Below, one piece after another: positions 16,894-25,908 of a stretch of 64,000 nt of DNA. The notes below the pieces were generated by a model. It had not been told where the DNA came from. It ran no database searches and saw only the letters and a program-made list of their open reading frames with translations. The position numbers and the translations under genes are program-made. This DNA comes from DATJGR01 sp963812255 (GTDB lineage Bacteria; Pseudomonadota; Gammaproteobacteria; Pseudomonadales; Azotimanducaceae): the NCBI GenBank assembly GCA_963812255.1, contig CAWEUM010000005.1, forward strand, positions 2,232,001-2,296,000, in the 5' to 3' direction. Every line of letters begins with the position of its first letter. Position 1 is the first letter of the stretch.

Positions 16894-17944
16894 GCGTTCG
16901 CTCACGTTGGCGATCCAGTGCCCAATCGATGTGCTCGGCGAGCAGTGGTGAGGCACCAACGCGCCGCGCGGCGAGCGCGGTGACGATCCGCGTATCGTGC
17001 GGTGCGTTGCCCAGGGCGACCGCGAGATTGCGCTGCCACTGCGCGTAGTTGATGCGCCGTAGCGCGCTGCCTTCGGTGCGCTCGGAAAACTCCGCCTCAG
17101 ACCAGCCGAACAATTCCAGCAGCGGGGTGCGATCGAGCGCATGGCGCGGCACGAAGTCGGCCTCGGCACTCGGTTGCGCAAAGCGATTCCACGGACAGAC
17201 GAGCTGGCAGTCGTCGCAACCGAATATCCGATTGCCGATCGGCGCGCGCAGTTCGACCGGTATTGCGCCCCGATGTTCGATGGTCAGATACGAAATGCAG
17301 CGCCGTGCATCCAGCTGGCGCGGGCCGGTTATGGCGGCCGTCGGACACACGCTGATGCACGCACGACATCGGCCGCAGTGGTCGTTGCCATCACCCGAGT
17401 CGACCGGCAATGGTAGATCGGTCAGCACCTCGCCAAGAAAAAACCACGACCCCGCGTTTCGATTTAGCAGCAGTGTGTGTTTGCCGATCCAGCCAAGCCC
17501 GGCTTTTTCGGCCAGCGCCTTCTCTAGAATCGGCGCGCTGTCCGTGAACGCACGTAACCGCTCACTTCCAGTATGTGCGGTTATTTTTCGGGCCAAGCTG
17601 CGCAGCCGCGCCCGTACGACTTTGTGATAGTCGCGCCCCAGCGCATAGCGCGACACATAGCCCAACTCGCCGCGTTCGAGAATCTTCATCGGCTCTGTGT
17701 CGTGCGGAAGGTAATCCATGCGCGCGACGATGGCGCGACAACTGCCGCTCAGCAGGCGCGATGCATCGAAGCGCAGGTCGAGATTTCGCTCTAGATATCC
17801 CATCTCGCCGTGGCAACCGGCGGCGAGCCAGCGTTCGAAGCGCTCGCGATAGGCCTCGACATCGAGGTCAGTGATCGCAATCTGCTGGAAGCCGAGCGCG
17901 CGGCCCCAGCCCTTGATGTCGTCGGCGAGTGCAACCAGATTCAA
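16880..17944 (-). CDS. queG: epoxyqueuosine reductase QueG
   Basis: Cobalamin and Fe-S dependent reductase performing the last step of queuosine synthesis in tRNA. Two ferredoxin-type cluster motifs are present, CGRCRACISVCP and CDDCQLVCPWN, together with the family marker DSAPILEKALAEKAGLGWIG. Length 354 residues, normal for the short QueG form. It faces orn tail to tail (14-bp overlap) and diverges from nnrD across about 100 bp. The orn/queG and queG/nnrD arrangement is conserved in many gammaproteobacteria. Confidence 0.95.
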   Translation of the reverse strand: MNLVALADDIKGWGRALGFQQIAITDLDVEAYRERFERWLAAGCHGEMGYLERNLDLRFDASRLLSGSCRAIVARMDYLPHDTEPMKILERGELGYVSRYALGRDYHKVVRARLRSLARKITAHTGSERLRAFTDSAPILEKALAEKAGLGWIGKHTLLLNRNAGSWFFLGEVLTDLPLPVDSGDGNDHCGRCRACISVCPTAAITGPRQLDARRCISYLTIEHRGAIPVELRAPIGNRIFGCDDCQLVCPWNRFAQPSAEADFVPRHALDRTPLLELFGWSEAEFSERTEGSALRRINYAQWQRNLAVALGNAPHDTRIVTALAARRVGASPLLAEHIDWALDRQRERTLTRP

Positions 17945-17990
17945 TCCAGCGATCCCATGCCCGGGCGCCGATGGTTGGCGTTGTGCGCAC

Positions 17991-17996
17991 TATAAT
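17991..17996 (+). promoter_or_regulatory. TATAAT -10-like element upstream of nnrD
   Basis: A perfect TATAAT lies in an AT-rich patch 48 bp upstream of the nnrD start, in the queG/nnrD divergent gap. No convincing -35 element sits at the usual spacing (TTGGCG is only 10 bp away). It may drive the whole nnrD-tsaE-amiB string, which has no other obvious promoter gap until amiB/mutL. Confidence 0.35.
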
Positions 17997-18044
17997 GAAA
18001 TATAGATTGGCGCGCCGACGGCGCGATCACATAGGGATTCACAG

Positions 18045-19601
18045 GTGTCACTCGATCAATTCGCTGGCGCGCCATTCGACCGTGTGTTCGACGCGGCGCA
18101 ATCGCGCGCGCTCGATCGGCTTGCAATACAGCGCTATGCGATAGGCGGCATCGTGCTGATGAAACGGGCGGGGCGCGCGGCCTGGACCGTGTTGCGGCAA
18201 CGCTGGCCGAACGCGGGTGCGATCACCGTTGTCTGCGGCCGCGGCAACAACGCCGGGGATGGTTACATCGTCGCCGGCTGCGCGTTGTCGAATGCCGTGA
18301 GTGTGCAACTGATTCAACTTGGGAGAGCCGCCGCGCTGCAGGGCGACGCGGCGCGCGCGCGGGATTGGGCGGTCGGTTGCGGACTGGCAATCGATGAAGT
18401 CGATGCTGAGCATCCGATTTTCGACGTGCGTGGAAGCGTTGTCGTCGATGCGCTACTGGGGACGGGCACCCACGGTGACGTGCGATTCGGATTCGCGCAG
18501 GCGATTGATCGCATTCGGACCGCGGGGTTGCCGGTCGTCGCACTGGATATCCCGTCGGGCCTGTGCGCCGATACCGGCCGGGTGCTCGGGTGTGCGGTAC
18601 GGGCCGATGTCACCGTGACCTTCATTGGCATGAAACGGGGGCTCGTGACCGGCAATGGCACGGACTACGCCGGTCAGGTCGTACTCGATACGTTGGCGGT
18701 GCCCGCTGCCTGCCACGCCGAAATCGGGGGTGTCGCCGCGTTGCAGTGGAATGGCGTGCGTCATGTGCTGCCGACTCGTGCGCCGAGCGCATACAAACAC
18801 CAGGCGGGCCACGCGCTGATCATCGGCGGCGATCACGGGATGGGCGGCGCCGTCGCAATGGCCGCCGAGGCGGCATTGCGCGCCGGTGCCGGCCTCGTCA
18901 GCGTCGTCACCCGATCCGCGCACGTTGCGGCGATTCTCACGCGTTGTCCGGAGATCATGGTCAAAGGCGTCGATTCGATGGCGCGGATCGATGCATCGAA
19001 CCTTGAATCGATCGGCGCTCTGATCGAGCGCGCCAACGTCGTCGCAATCGGTCCGGGGCTTGGTCGCGACGATTGGGGACGGGCATTGTTTGACGCGGCG
19101 ATCGGCACGGGCAAGCCGTTGGTGATCGATGCGGACGGCCTGCGCCTGTTGGCGGATCGCCTGCGCGGCGGTGCGAGTAATCGCATCGACGGCAGAGCGG
19201 TACTGACGCCGCACGTCGCCGAGGCAGCGGCGTTGCTCGGCTCGACTGTCGCGGACGTGCAACGCGATCGGTTCGCAGCCGCCGAGGCACTCGCCGCGCG
19301 CGTGCCTGGCGGCGCCGCGGTGCTGAAGGGCGCGGGCTCGCTGGTGGCGAATCTCGAGGGGCTCGGCGTATGCCTGCACGGCAATCCCGGCATGGCCAGC
19401 GCCGGTATGGGCGACGTGCTCACCGGCGTGATCGCGGGCCTTACCGCGCAGGGGCTCGATCCGATGACGGCGGCGACCGCAGGCGTGTGCCTGCACAGCC
19501 TCGCCGGGGATCGTGCGGCGGATCGTTTGGGCATGCGCGGTCTGCTGGCAACCGACCTGTTGAGCGAACTGCGCGTGGTTCTGAATGACCGCGCAGCGTG
19601 A
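18045..19601 (+). CDS. nnrD: bifunctional NAD(P)H-hydrate epimerase / ADP-dependent dehydratase
   Basis: Metabolite-repair enzyme that epimerises and dehydrates damaged NADHX and NADPHX. The N-terminal YjeF epimerase domain (about 1-220) shows VVCGRGNNAGDGYIVAG and ALLGTGTHGDV; the C-terminal ribokinase-like dehydratase domain (about 230-510) shows HALIIGGDHGMGGA, AIGPGLGRDDWG, LVIDADGLRLL, LTPHVAEAAAL and GNPGMASAGMGDVLTGVIAG. Length 518 residues, standard for the fused form. Start GTG 18045 preceded by AGGGA at moderate distance. It overlaps tsaE by 17 bp. Confidence 0.95.
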   Translation: MSLDQFAGAPFDRVFDAAQSRALDRLAIQRYAIGGIVLMKRAGRAAWTVLRQRWPNAGAITVVCGRGNNAGDGYIVAGCALSNAVSVQLIQLGRAAALQGDAARARDWAVGCGLAIDEVDAEHPIFDVRGSVVVDALLGTGTHGDVRFGFAQAIDRIRTAGLPVVALDIPSGLCADTGRVLGCAVRADVTVTFIGMKRGLVTGNGTDYAGQVVLDTLAVPAACHAEIGGVAALQWNGVRHVLPTRAPSAYKHQAGHALIIGGDHGMGGAVAMAAEAALRAGAGLVSVVTRSAHVAAILTRCPEIMVKGVDSMARIDASNLESIGALIERANVVAIGPGLGRDDWGRALFDAAIGTGKPLVIDADGLRLLADRLRGGASNRIDGRAVLTPHVAEAAALLGSTVADVQRDRFAAAEALAARVPGGAAVLKGAGSLVANLEGLGVCLHGNPGMASAGMGDVLTGVIAGLTAQGLDPMTAATAGVCLHSLAGDRAADRLGMRGLLATDLLSELRVVLNDRAA

Positions 19602-20001
19602 GTTTGTCGCGGACGCCGAGGCGATGCTCGCCTATGGCTCGGCGATAGCAGCGTCGCTGGCGGGCGACGAACTCATCTTCCTCGAAGGCGACCTGGGGGC
19701 AGGCAAAACGACGTTGGCGCGGGGGATCTTGCGGGGGCTCGGCTTTCCGGGGCATGTAAAGAGCCCCACCTACACGCTCGTTGAACCTTATGAGTTCGAT
19801 TTAATCCATGTGTATCATTTTGATTTTTATAGAATCAAAGATCCTGAAGAGCTAGAGTACGTCGGCTTGGACGATTTGCTGGCCGAGCGAGCGATCAAGC
19901 TCGTCGAATGGCCGGAGAGGGCGTTCGGCCGATTGCCGCAACCGAACCATGCTATTCGGATCAAGGCAGCGGGCGACGGCAGGATCATCGAAATCGAATA
20001 A
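19585..20001 (+). CDS. tsaE: tRNA t6A37 biosynthesis ATPase TsaE
   Basis: ATPase partner of TsaB/TsaD in threonylcarbamoyl-adenosine formation on tRNA. Walker A is GDLGAGKTTLARG; the family motif VKSPTYTLVEPY and HFDFYRIKDPEELEYVGLDD follow, then VEWPERA. 138 residues, slightly short but normal. It overlaps the end of nnrD by 17 bp. Positions about 19793-19861 are strikingly AT-rich for this region, with codons such as AGA and TAT that the neighbours avoid; the encoded residues are nevertheless the conserved ones. Confidence 0.94.
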   Translation: MTAQREFVADAEAMLAYGSAIAASLAGDELIFLEGDLGAGKTTLARGILRGLGFPGHVKSPTYTLVEPYEFDLIHVYHFDFYRIKDPEELEYVGLDDLLAERAIKLVEWPERAFGRLPQPNHAIRIKAAGDGRIIEIE

Positions 20002-20007
20002 CAGTGA

Positions 20008-21228
20008 TTGAAACGGCGGATGGGGATTCGGCTCCGACACCTGATTGAAGCTGTACTGCTGACGCTTTCGTTTGCGGCCTCCGCCGCGACGATCGATGCG
20101 GTCAGTGTGCAACCCAATTCGGACAACACTCGCGTTGTGCTGCGGTTGTCCACGCGCGTGCCGTTTCACGTTTTTACGCTGGCACACCCGCACCGAATTG
20201 TGATCGACCTTGCTGATGCGCGCCCCCGTAACGGCGTCAGGATTTCCGACGCGCCGGTCCGAGGCGCTGACGTCACCGGGGTGCGCGGCGGTCCGCGTGG
20301 AGCCACCGGTTACCGCGTCGTCCTCGATGCGAGCCAGGCACTGCAACCCAAGGGCTACATCATCGCCTCGGCGGAGTCCTCTGGGGACGAGCTGGTGGTG
20401 GAACTGCGGGGCGGATCGCCGTCGGCGCAAACCGCGGTGGCGTTGGCGCCGAAGCCGGCGAACCGCACGACCGCGCGCAGCGAAGCCAACGTCACCCGGG
20501 CCGCGCGACGCGACTTCATCGTCGCCATCGATGCCGGCCATGGCGGACAGGATCCGGGCGCGATCGGGGTCGGCAAAATACAGGAAAAGCGCGTCGCGCT
20601 GGCGATCGCGAAGGAACTCGAACTGCTGTTCCGCGGAGCGTCCGGCTATCGCGGCGCGTTGACGCGCAAAGGCGATTACTACCTGACGTTGCGCCAGCGC
20701 ACCACTGTGGCGCGCCGCGCACGCGCCGATCTGTTCGTGTCAATCCATGCAGATGCGTTCTCGGCTTCTCACGCGCGTGGGGCATCGGTTTATGCGTTGT
20801 CGGCAAAAGGAGCGACCAGCGAGACCGCACGCTGGCTCGCGGCGAAGGAAAACTCGTCCGATCTGATCGGCGGCGCCGGCGACGTCAGCCTCGACGACAA
20901 GGACGCATTGCTGGCGCACGTGCTGCTGGATTTGTCGATGGAAGCAAACCGCTCCGCCAGTATCGAAGCCGGCACCGCGATACTGGGTGCGCTGAACGGC
21001 TTCACGCAGTTGCACCGTGCCCACGTCGAGCAGGCCGGATTCGTCGTGTTGAAGTCTCCGGACATTCCGTCGATTCTCGTCGAGACGGGCTATCTGTCGA
21101 ACCCCGGTGAGGCGCACAAGCTGTCGCAGACGGCGTATCAACGCAAGATTGCGCAAGCAATCTTCAAAGGCGTGACGACTTACGCGCAACGTCACCCCCC
21201 GCCGGGCACCTCGCTCGCATCGCGTTGA
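20008..21228 (+). CDS. amiB: N-acetylmuramoyl-L-alanine amidase (AmiB/AmiC type)
   Basis: Periplasmic zinc amidase that splits septal peptidoglycan during cell separation. A signal peptide covers residues 1-27 (LIEAVLLTLSFAASA). An AMIN septal-targeting domain (about 28-130, PFHVFTLAHPHRIVIDLADA) is followed by an Amidase_3 domain (about 170-400) with the zinc and catalytic motifs IDAGHGGQDPGAIG, EKRVALAIAKEL, SIHADAF and SILVETGYLSNP. No C-terminal LysM is present, unlike the Pseudomonas homologue. Start could be TTG 20008 or ATG 20020; both leave the signal peptide intact. It lies between tsaE and mutL as in E. coli. Confidence 0.93.
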   Translation: MKRRMGIRLRHLIEAVLLTLSFAASAATIDAVSVQPNSDNTRVVLRLSTRVPFHVFTLAHPHRIVIDLADARPRNGVRISDAPVRGADVTGVRGGPRGATGYRVVLDASQALQPKGYIIASAESSGDELVVELRGGSPSAQTAVALAPKPANRTTARSEANVTRAARRDFIVAIDAGHGGQDPGAIGVGKIQEKRVALAIAKELELLFRGASGYRGALTRKGDYYLTLRQRTTVARRARADLFVSIHADAFSASHARGASVYALSAKGATSETARWLAAKENSSDLIGGAGDVSLDDKDALLAHVLLDLSMEANRSASIEAGTAILGALNGFTQLHRAHVEQAGFVVLKSPDIPSILVETGYLSNPGEAHKLSQTAYQRKIAQAIFKGVTTYAQRHPPPGTSLASR

Positions 21229-21320
21229 CAACGGGCGGTCTCGTGGAGCGTTCCGACTCTCGGTAGGGAACGCACGCGCCGGTGATATGATCCGGTGCAT
21301 CCCGAACACGCCCCACGCAG

Positions 21321-23093
21321 ATGCCGAATCGAATCAAGAGGCTGCCCGACTTCGTCGCCAATCAAATTGCGGCCGGAGAGGTGGTAGAGCGGCCCGCATC
21401 GATCGTAAAAGAACTGATCGAGAACAGTCTGGACGCCGCTGCGCGCCGAATCGTGCTGACGATCGAACAAGGCGGCGTCAAACGCATCCGTGTCACCGAC
21501 GACGGCGGCGGCATCCACGCCGATGATCTGGCGCTTGCGCTGTGTCCTCATGCGACCAGCAAAATCGCCGGGGCGGAAGACCTGGACGGCGTCGCTACGC
21601 TCGGCTTTCGCGGCGAGGCGCTCGCCAGCATCGCTTCGGTTGCGAAGCTGTCGATCAGCACGCGAACGGGCGACGCAGAAAATGGTTCGCGGATCGAAAT
21701 GAACGGCGATGCGAAGAACATAGAACCTGTCGCACACCCGCGTGGCACCACGGTCGAAGTCAGCGACCTGTTTTACAACACACCCGCTCGCCGCAAATTT
21801 CTGAAGACCGAACGCACCGAGGTCGCGCATCTGAACGATATCGTGACACGTCTCGCGCTCGGCAGGCTCGACGTCGAATTCGAGACACGAATCGGCGCTA
21901 CGTCGCAGCACCTGCCGCCGACTGGCAGCGACGGCCTTCGTAGAGTTGCACAACTGCTCGGCGCGGGATTCAGTGGCGCCGCGGTTCCGATCGATGCAAC
22001 GCACGATCAATTTCGCCTGCACGGCTGGGTTGGTCTGCCGACGTTCTCGCGCGCACAAAGCGATCAGCAATATTTCTTCGTCAACGGTCGTTCGGTGAAG
22101 GACCGGCTCGTCGCATTTGCGGTGAAGCAGGCATATCGCGATGTGCTCTTCCACGGGCGCCACCCTGTTTTCATCTTGTATCTCGACCTCGATCCGCGGC
22201 AGGTCGACGTGAACGTACACCCGACTAAGTATGAAGTACGGTTTCGAGACCCGCGTGGCGTACGTGATTTCGTCTTCGGATCGTTGAATCGCGCGCTGCG
22301 TGGTCTTCGTGCCGGTACGGATACGAACGACACCGCGCGCATTCCCGAACCAATCGGCCACACGCACAATCATCAGCATCATCCGGAGACGCTTCTTCCG
22401 AGACCGTCATTGCAGCAATTGTTGGCCCTGTCGAGCGCATCGACATCGATCGCCGAATCTGTGCACGAACACGAAGCGGACGCATACGTATCCCGTGATA
22501 GACCGATCCCACCCCTCGGTTATGCCGTTGGTCAACTGCACGAGATCTACATCGTCGCGGAGAATGCGGATGGCATGGTGGTGGTGGACATGCACGCTGC
22601 GCACGAGAGAATCACGTACGAGAAGATGAAGGCGTCGCGCGGGGCTGCCGGTTCCGTTCAGCAGCAGCGTCTGTTGGTGCCGGAGGTATTGAACGTCAGT
22701 CCTGCCGAAGCGGAGCTGGCCATGCAGCATCAGCAACGGCTGGCCTCGCTCGGTCTCGAGATCGATCGAGGCGGCCCAACGAGCCTGATCGTTCGCGCTA
22801 TACCCGCCCTGTTGGCGACCGCAGACGCAGCGCGGCTCGCCTCCGACGTGCTCGCGGATCTCGGTGTGGATGGTTCGACGGATCGGATACGTCAGTACGA
22901 AGACGATCTGCTCGCGACGATGGCATGCCACGGATCGATTCGGGCGCACCGCAGGCTCACGATCGCTGAGATGAACGCGCTGCTTCGAGAGATGGAAGTG
23001 ACCGAGAATGCGGGGCAATGCAACCATGGTCGACCGACGTTCGTGGTGCAGAGTCTACGTGACCTCGACCAGTGGTTTCTGCGCGGCCGTTGA
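21321..23093 (+). CDS. mutL: DNA mismatch repair protein MutL (endonuclease-type)
   Basis: Mismatch-repair coordinator, 590 residues. N-terminal GHKL ATPase motifs: IAAGEVVERPASIVKELIEN, DDGGGIHADD, GFRGEALASI and the DLFYNTPARRKFLK loop. The C-terminal dimerisation domain contains the nicking-endonuclease motif DMHAAHERITYE (423-434), fitting DQHA-x2-E-x4-E, with the associated ACHGSIRA and CNHGRPT motifs near the end. This points to a MutL with intrinsic nicking activity and therefore a MutH-independent pathway, as in Pseudomonas, not the E. coli type. It is followed after 15 bp by miaA. Confidence 0.96.
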   Translation: MPNRIKRLPDFVANQIAAGEVVERPASIVKELIENSLDAAARRIVLTIEQGGVKRIRVTDDGGGIHADDLALALCPHATSKIAGAEDLDGVATLGFRGEALASIASVAKLSISTRTGDAENGSRIEMNGDAKNIEPVAHPRGTTVEVSDLFYNTPARRKFLKTERTEVAHLNDIVTRLALGRLDVEFETRIGATSQHLPPTGSDGLRRVAQLLGAGFSGAAVPIDATHDQFRLHGWVGLPTFSRAQSDQQYFFVNGRSVKDRLVAFAVKQAYRDVLFHGRHPVFILYLDLDPRQVDVNVHPTKYEVRFRDPRGVRDFVFGSLNRALRGLRAGTDTNDTARIPEPIGHTHNHQHHPETLLPRPSLQQLLALSSASTSIAESVHEHEADAYVSRDRPIPPLGYAVGQLHEIYIVAENADGMVVVDMHAAHERITYEKMKASRGAAGSVQQQRLLVPEVLNVSPAEAELAMQHQQRLASLGLEIDRGGPTSLIVRAIPALLATADAARLASDVLADLGVDGSTDRIRQYEDDLLATMACHGSIRAHRRLTIAEMNALLREMEVTENAGQCNHGRPTFVVQSLRDLDQWFLRGR

Positions 23094-23108
23094 GTACGGA
23101 CCACTGAC

Positions 23109-24116
23109 GTGTTGCCGGTTCCGCGCAGAACCATTGTCACGTTGATGGGGCCGACCGCATCGGGCAAGACCGATCTGGTTTTGCGCATCGCGGAGCGATT
23201 GCCGGTTGACATCATCAGCGTCGATTCGGCGATGGTGTATCGCGATATGAACATCGGTACCGCTAAGCCGACGGCTGCGGTGCTCGCGCGCTACCCGCAT
23301 CGGCTGATCGATCTTAAGGATCCAGCCGAGTCGTATTCGGTGGGCGAATTCATCGATGACGCCAGGTCCAGCGTCGCGGCCTCGCTCCACGCTGGCCGAC
23401 TGCCGTTGCTCGTCGGCGGCACGATGCTGTATTTCAAAGCATTCAAAGAGGGGTTGGCGGATCTGCCGCCGACCTCGCCCGATGTGCGCCGGGCGCTCGA
23501 GCTACGCGCGCGCCGCGAGGGGCTCGCTGCGTTGCATGTGGAGCTGCGGCGCGTTGATCCGGTCGCCGCGGCCGGCATCCATCCCAATAATCCGCAGCGG
23601 TTGTTGCGGGCGCTCGAGGTTTATGTGACGTCCGGTCGGCCGATCTCGGACTACTGGGCGCAGCAGCACAGCGCCGCTCCGCCGCTCCGTGGCGACGGGT
23701 CACGGCAGAGCCGCGACGGTGTCGCGGGCGCGCTGGGTTGTCGGCTGATCGAGTTTGCGATCGAGCCTCCCCGGGAGGTGATTCATGCGCGCATCGAGCG
23801 GCGCTTCGGCGACATGCTCGAGGCTGGTCTGCTCGACGAAGTGCGCGCGTTGAGGGTGCGCGGCGATCTGTCGCTGGGCCTGGCATCGATGCGTGCGGTG
23901 GGTTATCGCCAGGTATGGCAACACCTCGACGGATCGATCGACCACAAGACGATGGTCCAGCGGGCGGTTGCGGCGACGCGCCAACTCGCGAAACACCAAC
24001 GCACCTGGCTGCGTAGTTGGTCGGATAAATTGGTGCTGAACGACCCTGCAGAGGCGAGCCTTGAGCCAATCTTGCAATCCATTGAGGGGGAACGCATAGT
24101 TACCCGGTCGCCATAA
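23109..24116 (+). CDS. miaA: tRNA dimethylallyltransferase MiaA
   Basis: Prenylates A37 of tRNAs reading UNN codons. The P-loop GPTASGKTDL, the DSAMVYRDMNIGTAKP block, PHRLIDLKDPAESYS and LLVGGTMLYFKAF are all present. 335 residues, slightly longer than usual, because of a Gly/Ser/Arg-rich insertion around residues 185-215. Start GTG 23109. It sits between mutL and hfq in the conserved order. Confidence 0.95.
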   Translation: MLPVPRRTIVTLMGPTASGKTDLVLRIAERLPVDIISVDSAMVYRDMNIGTAKPTAAVLARYPHRLIDLKDPAESYSVGEFIDDARSSVAASLHAGRLPLLVGGTMLYFKAFKEGLADLPPTSPDVRRALELRARREGLAALHVELRRVDPVAAAGIHPNNPQRLLRALEVYVTSGRPISDYWAQQHSAAPPLRGDGSRQSRDGVAGALGCRLIEFAIEPPREVIHARIERRFGDMLEAGLLDEVRALRVRGDLSLGLASMRAVGYRQVWQHLDGSIDHKTMVQRAVAATRQLAKHQRTWLRSWSDKLVLNDPAEASLEPILQSIEGERIVTRSP

Positions 24117-24190
24117 GAATGACGGGCGCGGCGCGCTTATACACAGAGAAGGCGCGGGCGCCGCCCAAATAACGGGCGCAGGAGGTTGTG

Positions 24191-24442
24191 ATGTCGAAAG
24201 GGCATTCCTTACAAGACCCTTATCTGAACACCCTGAGAAAGGAGCGTGTCCCCGTTTCGATCTACCTGGTCAACGGGATCAAGCTGCAAGGACAGATCGA
24301 ATCGTTCGATCAGTTCGTGATCCTGCTGCGCAACTCGGTGAGTCAGATGGTTTACAAGCACGCCGTCTCGACGGTGGTACCCGCGCGCAACATTCGCCTA
24401 CCCAGTGCAACATCGGACGATGAGGATGCATCAGAAAGCTGA
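24191..24442 (+). CDS. hfq: RNA chaperone Hfq
   Basis: Sm-like hexameric RNA chaperone for small-RNA regulation. I use the ATG at 24191 (MSKGHSLQDPYLN) because GGAGG at 24181-24185 is optimally spaced to it and because it aligns with other Hfq proteins; a GTG three bases upstream is less likely. Sm1 and Sm2 motifs are near-identical to E. coli: VSIYLVNGIKLQGQIESFDQ and YKHAVSTVVPAR. The C-terminal tail is short and acidic (SDDEDASES). 83 residues. Confidence 0.97.
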   Translation: MSKGHSLQDPYLNTLRKERVPVSIYLVNGIKLQGQIESFDQFVILLRNSVSQMVYKHAVSTVVPARNIRLPSATSDDEDASES

Positions 24443-24473
24443 GCAACGCTGCATCGGGTAGTGTTACCTTGCA

Positions 24474-24547
24474 CGGGCGGTAGCGGCCCGCACTTCACAT
24501 TGTTCATGTAAGCAATCCACGGATCCGTGTCTCGCGCGAGGCGCGAG
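24474..24547. repeat. cluster of palindromes between hfq and hflX
   Basis: Three dyad symmetries lie in the 128-bp hfq-hflX gap: CGGGC/GCCCG with a 7-nt loop (24474-24490), a perfect 12-bp palindrome CACGGATCCGTG (24518-24529), and a perfect 7-bp hairpin CTCGCGC-GAG-GCGCGAG (24531-24547) ending 23 bp before the hflX start. No U-run follows, so they are not classical terminators; processing, attenuation or a regulator site are possible. Confidence 0.5.
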
Positions 24548-24570
24548 GCGGCATTCGAAACGCCACGGTA

Positions 24571-25890
24571 GTGCCATTGTTTTTCGAAAGACCGGAAACC
24601 GGACAGCGCGCGGTCCTCGTGCACATCAGATTTTCTCGGCTCGACGAGCAAGAGGAGATCGTCGAATTCGAAGAGCTCGTGCGGGCCGCTGACATTCAGG
24701 CCCTGGCGCTGCTCAGCGGAAGACGGCAGCGACCGCATGCGCGATGGTTCATTGGCACCGGAAAGCTGGCCGAGCTGCGGACGTTGCTTGCGAGCCAGGC
24801 AGCGGACTTGGTGGTGTTCGATCATGAGCTGACACCCGCTCAGCAGCGCAACATCGAAACCGAACTGAAGTGTCGCGTGGTGACGCGGACAGAGCTGATT
24901 CTGTACATCTTCGCGCAGCGGGCTCGCACACACGAGGGCCAGCTACAGGTGGAACTGGCGCAGTTGCGTCATGCGGAAACGCGTTTGGTGCGGGGCTGGA
25001 CGCACCTTGATCGACAGAAGGGCGGCATCGGCTTGCGCGGCGCGGGTGAGACGCAGATCGAACTCGACCAACGCATCTTGTCGGAGCGGGCGCGTACCAT
25101 CGACAAGCGTTTGGATAAAGTGCGCAAGCAGCGAGAACAAGGGCGGCGCGCCCGAGCCCGCGCGGACGTCGCAACGGTTGCGTTGGTGGGTTACACGAAT
25201 GCCGGCAAGTCGACCCTGTTCAACGCGTTGACGCAGGCGCATGTCGTCGCCCGCGACAGGCTGTTCGAAACGCTCGATCCGACCTTGCGCAAGCTGAGCC
25301 TGCCGGGATTTGGTGATGTGGTACTTGCCGACACGGTGGGTTTCATCCGCGCGCTGCCGCACAGCCTCGTCGACGCCTTCAAAGCGACTTTAGAGGAAGT
25401 GACGCGCGCCGAACTGTTGATACACGTCATCGATGCGACAATGGCCGGAGATGAAGAGCGGGCTGAGCAGGTGCGCTCGGTGTTGGCCGAGATCGGCGCG
25501 GATCGGCAGCCGTTACTCGAGGTATACAACAAGATCGATCGGGTGAACGAGCCGGCGCGCATCGAGCGCGGTGCCCATGGCGAGCCGATTGCGGTTTGGC
25601 TCAGTGCACAGCGCGGCGACGGCATCGATCTGCTCGTAGACGCGATTGCCCAACGCCTCGGTGTCGATCGTTCACCGATGCGAGTGAAGCTCGCGCCATC
25701 GGCCGGCAGGACCCGTTCGTGGCTGTATCGTCTGGGTGCAGTACTCGATGAGCGGCCATCCGATGACGGTGGCGTGGAGCTCACCGTTCGACTCAACGCG
25801 CAATCGCTTGCGCAACTCGCCGCGCAACCGGGTGTTTTGTTGCCAGGGTCCCGGGGCGTACATAGAATCTCGCCCTCGCCCGGACCGTAA
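24571..25890 (+). CDS. hflX: ribosome-associated GTPase HflX
   Basis: GTPase that splits stalled or heat-damaged ribosomes. N-terminal HflX domain with GTGKLAELR and FDHELTPAQQRNIE, the glycine-rich linker GGIGLRGAGETQIELDQR, then a G domain with ALVGYTNAGKSTLFN (G1), DPTLRKL, ADTVGFI (G3) and NKIDRV (G4). 439 residues. The start is GTG 24571; an earlier in-frame start is not evident. It begins after the palindrome-rich hfq downstream region and precedes hflK by 18 bp. Confidence 0.95.
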   Translation: MPLFFERPETGQRAVLVHIRFSRLDEQEEIVEFEELVRAADIQALALLSGRRQRPHARWFIGTGKLAELRTLLASQAADLVVFDHELTPAQQRNIETELKCRVVTRTELILYIFAQRARTHEGQLQVELAQLRHAETRLVRGWTHLDRQKGGIGLRGAGETQIELDQRILSERARTIDKRLDKVRKQREQGRRARARADVATVALVGYTNAGKSTLFNALTQAHVVARDRLFETLDPTLRKLSLPGFGDVVLADTVGFIRALPHSLVDAFKATLEEVTRAELLIHVIDATMAGDEERAEQVRSVLAEIGADRQPLLEVYNKIDRVNEPARIERGAHGEPIAVWLSAQRGDGIDLLVDAIAQRLGVDRSPMRVKLAPSAGRTRSWLYRLGAVLDERPSDDGGVELTVRLNAQSLAQLAAQPGVLLPGSRGVHRISPSPGP

Positions 25891-25908
25891 TCTCAGAGGC
25901 TGACACGA

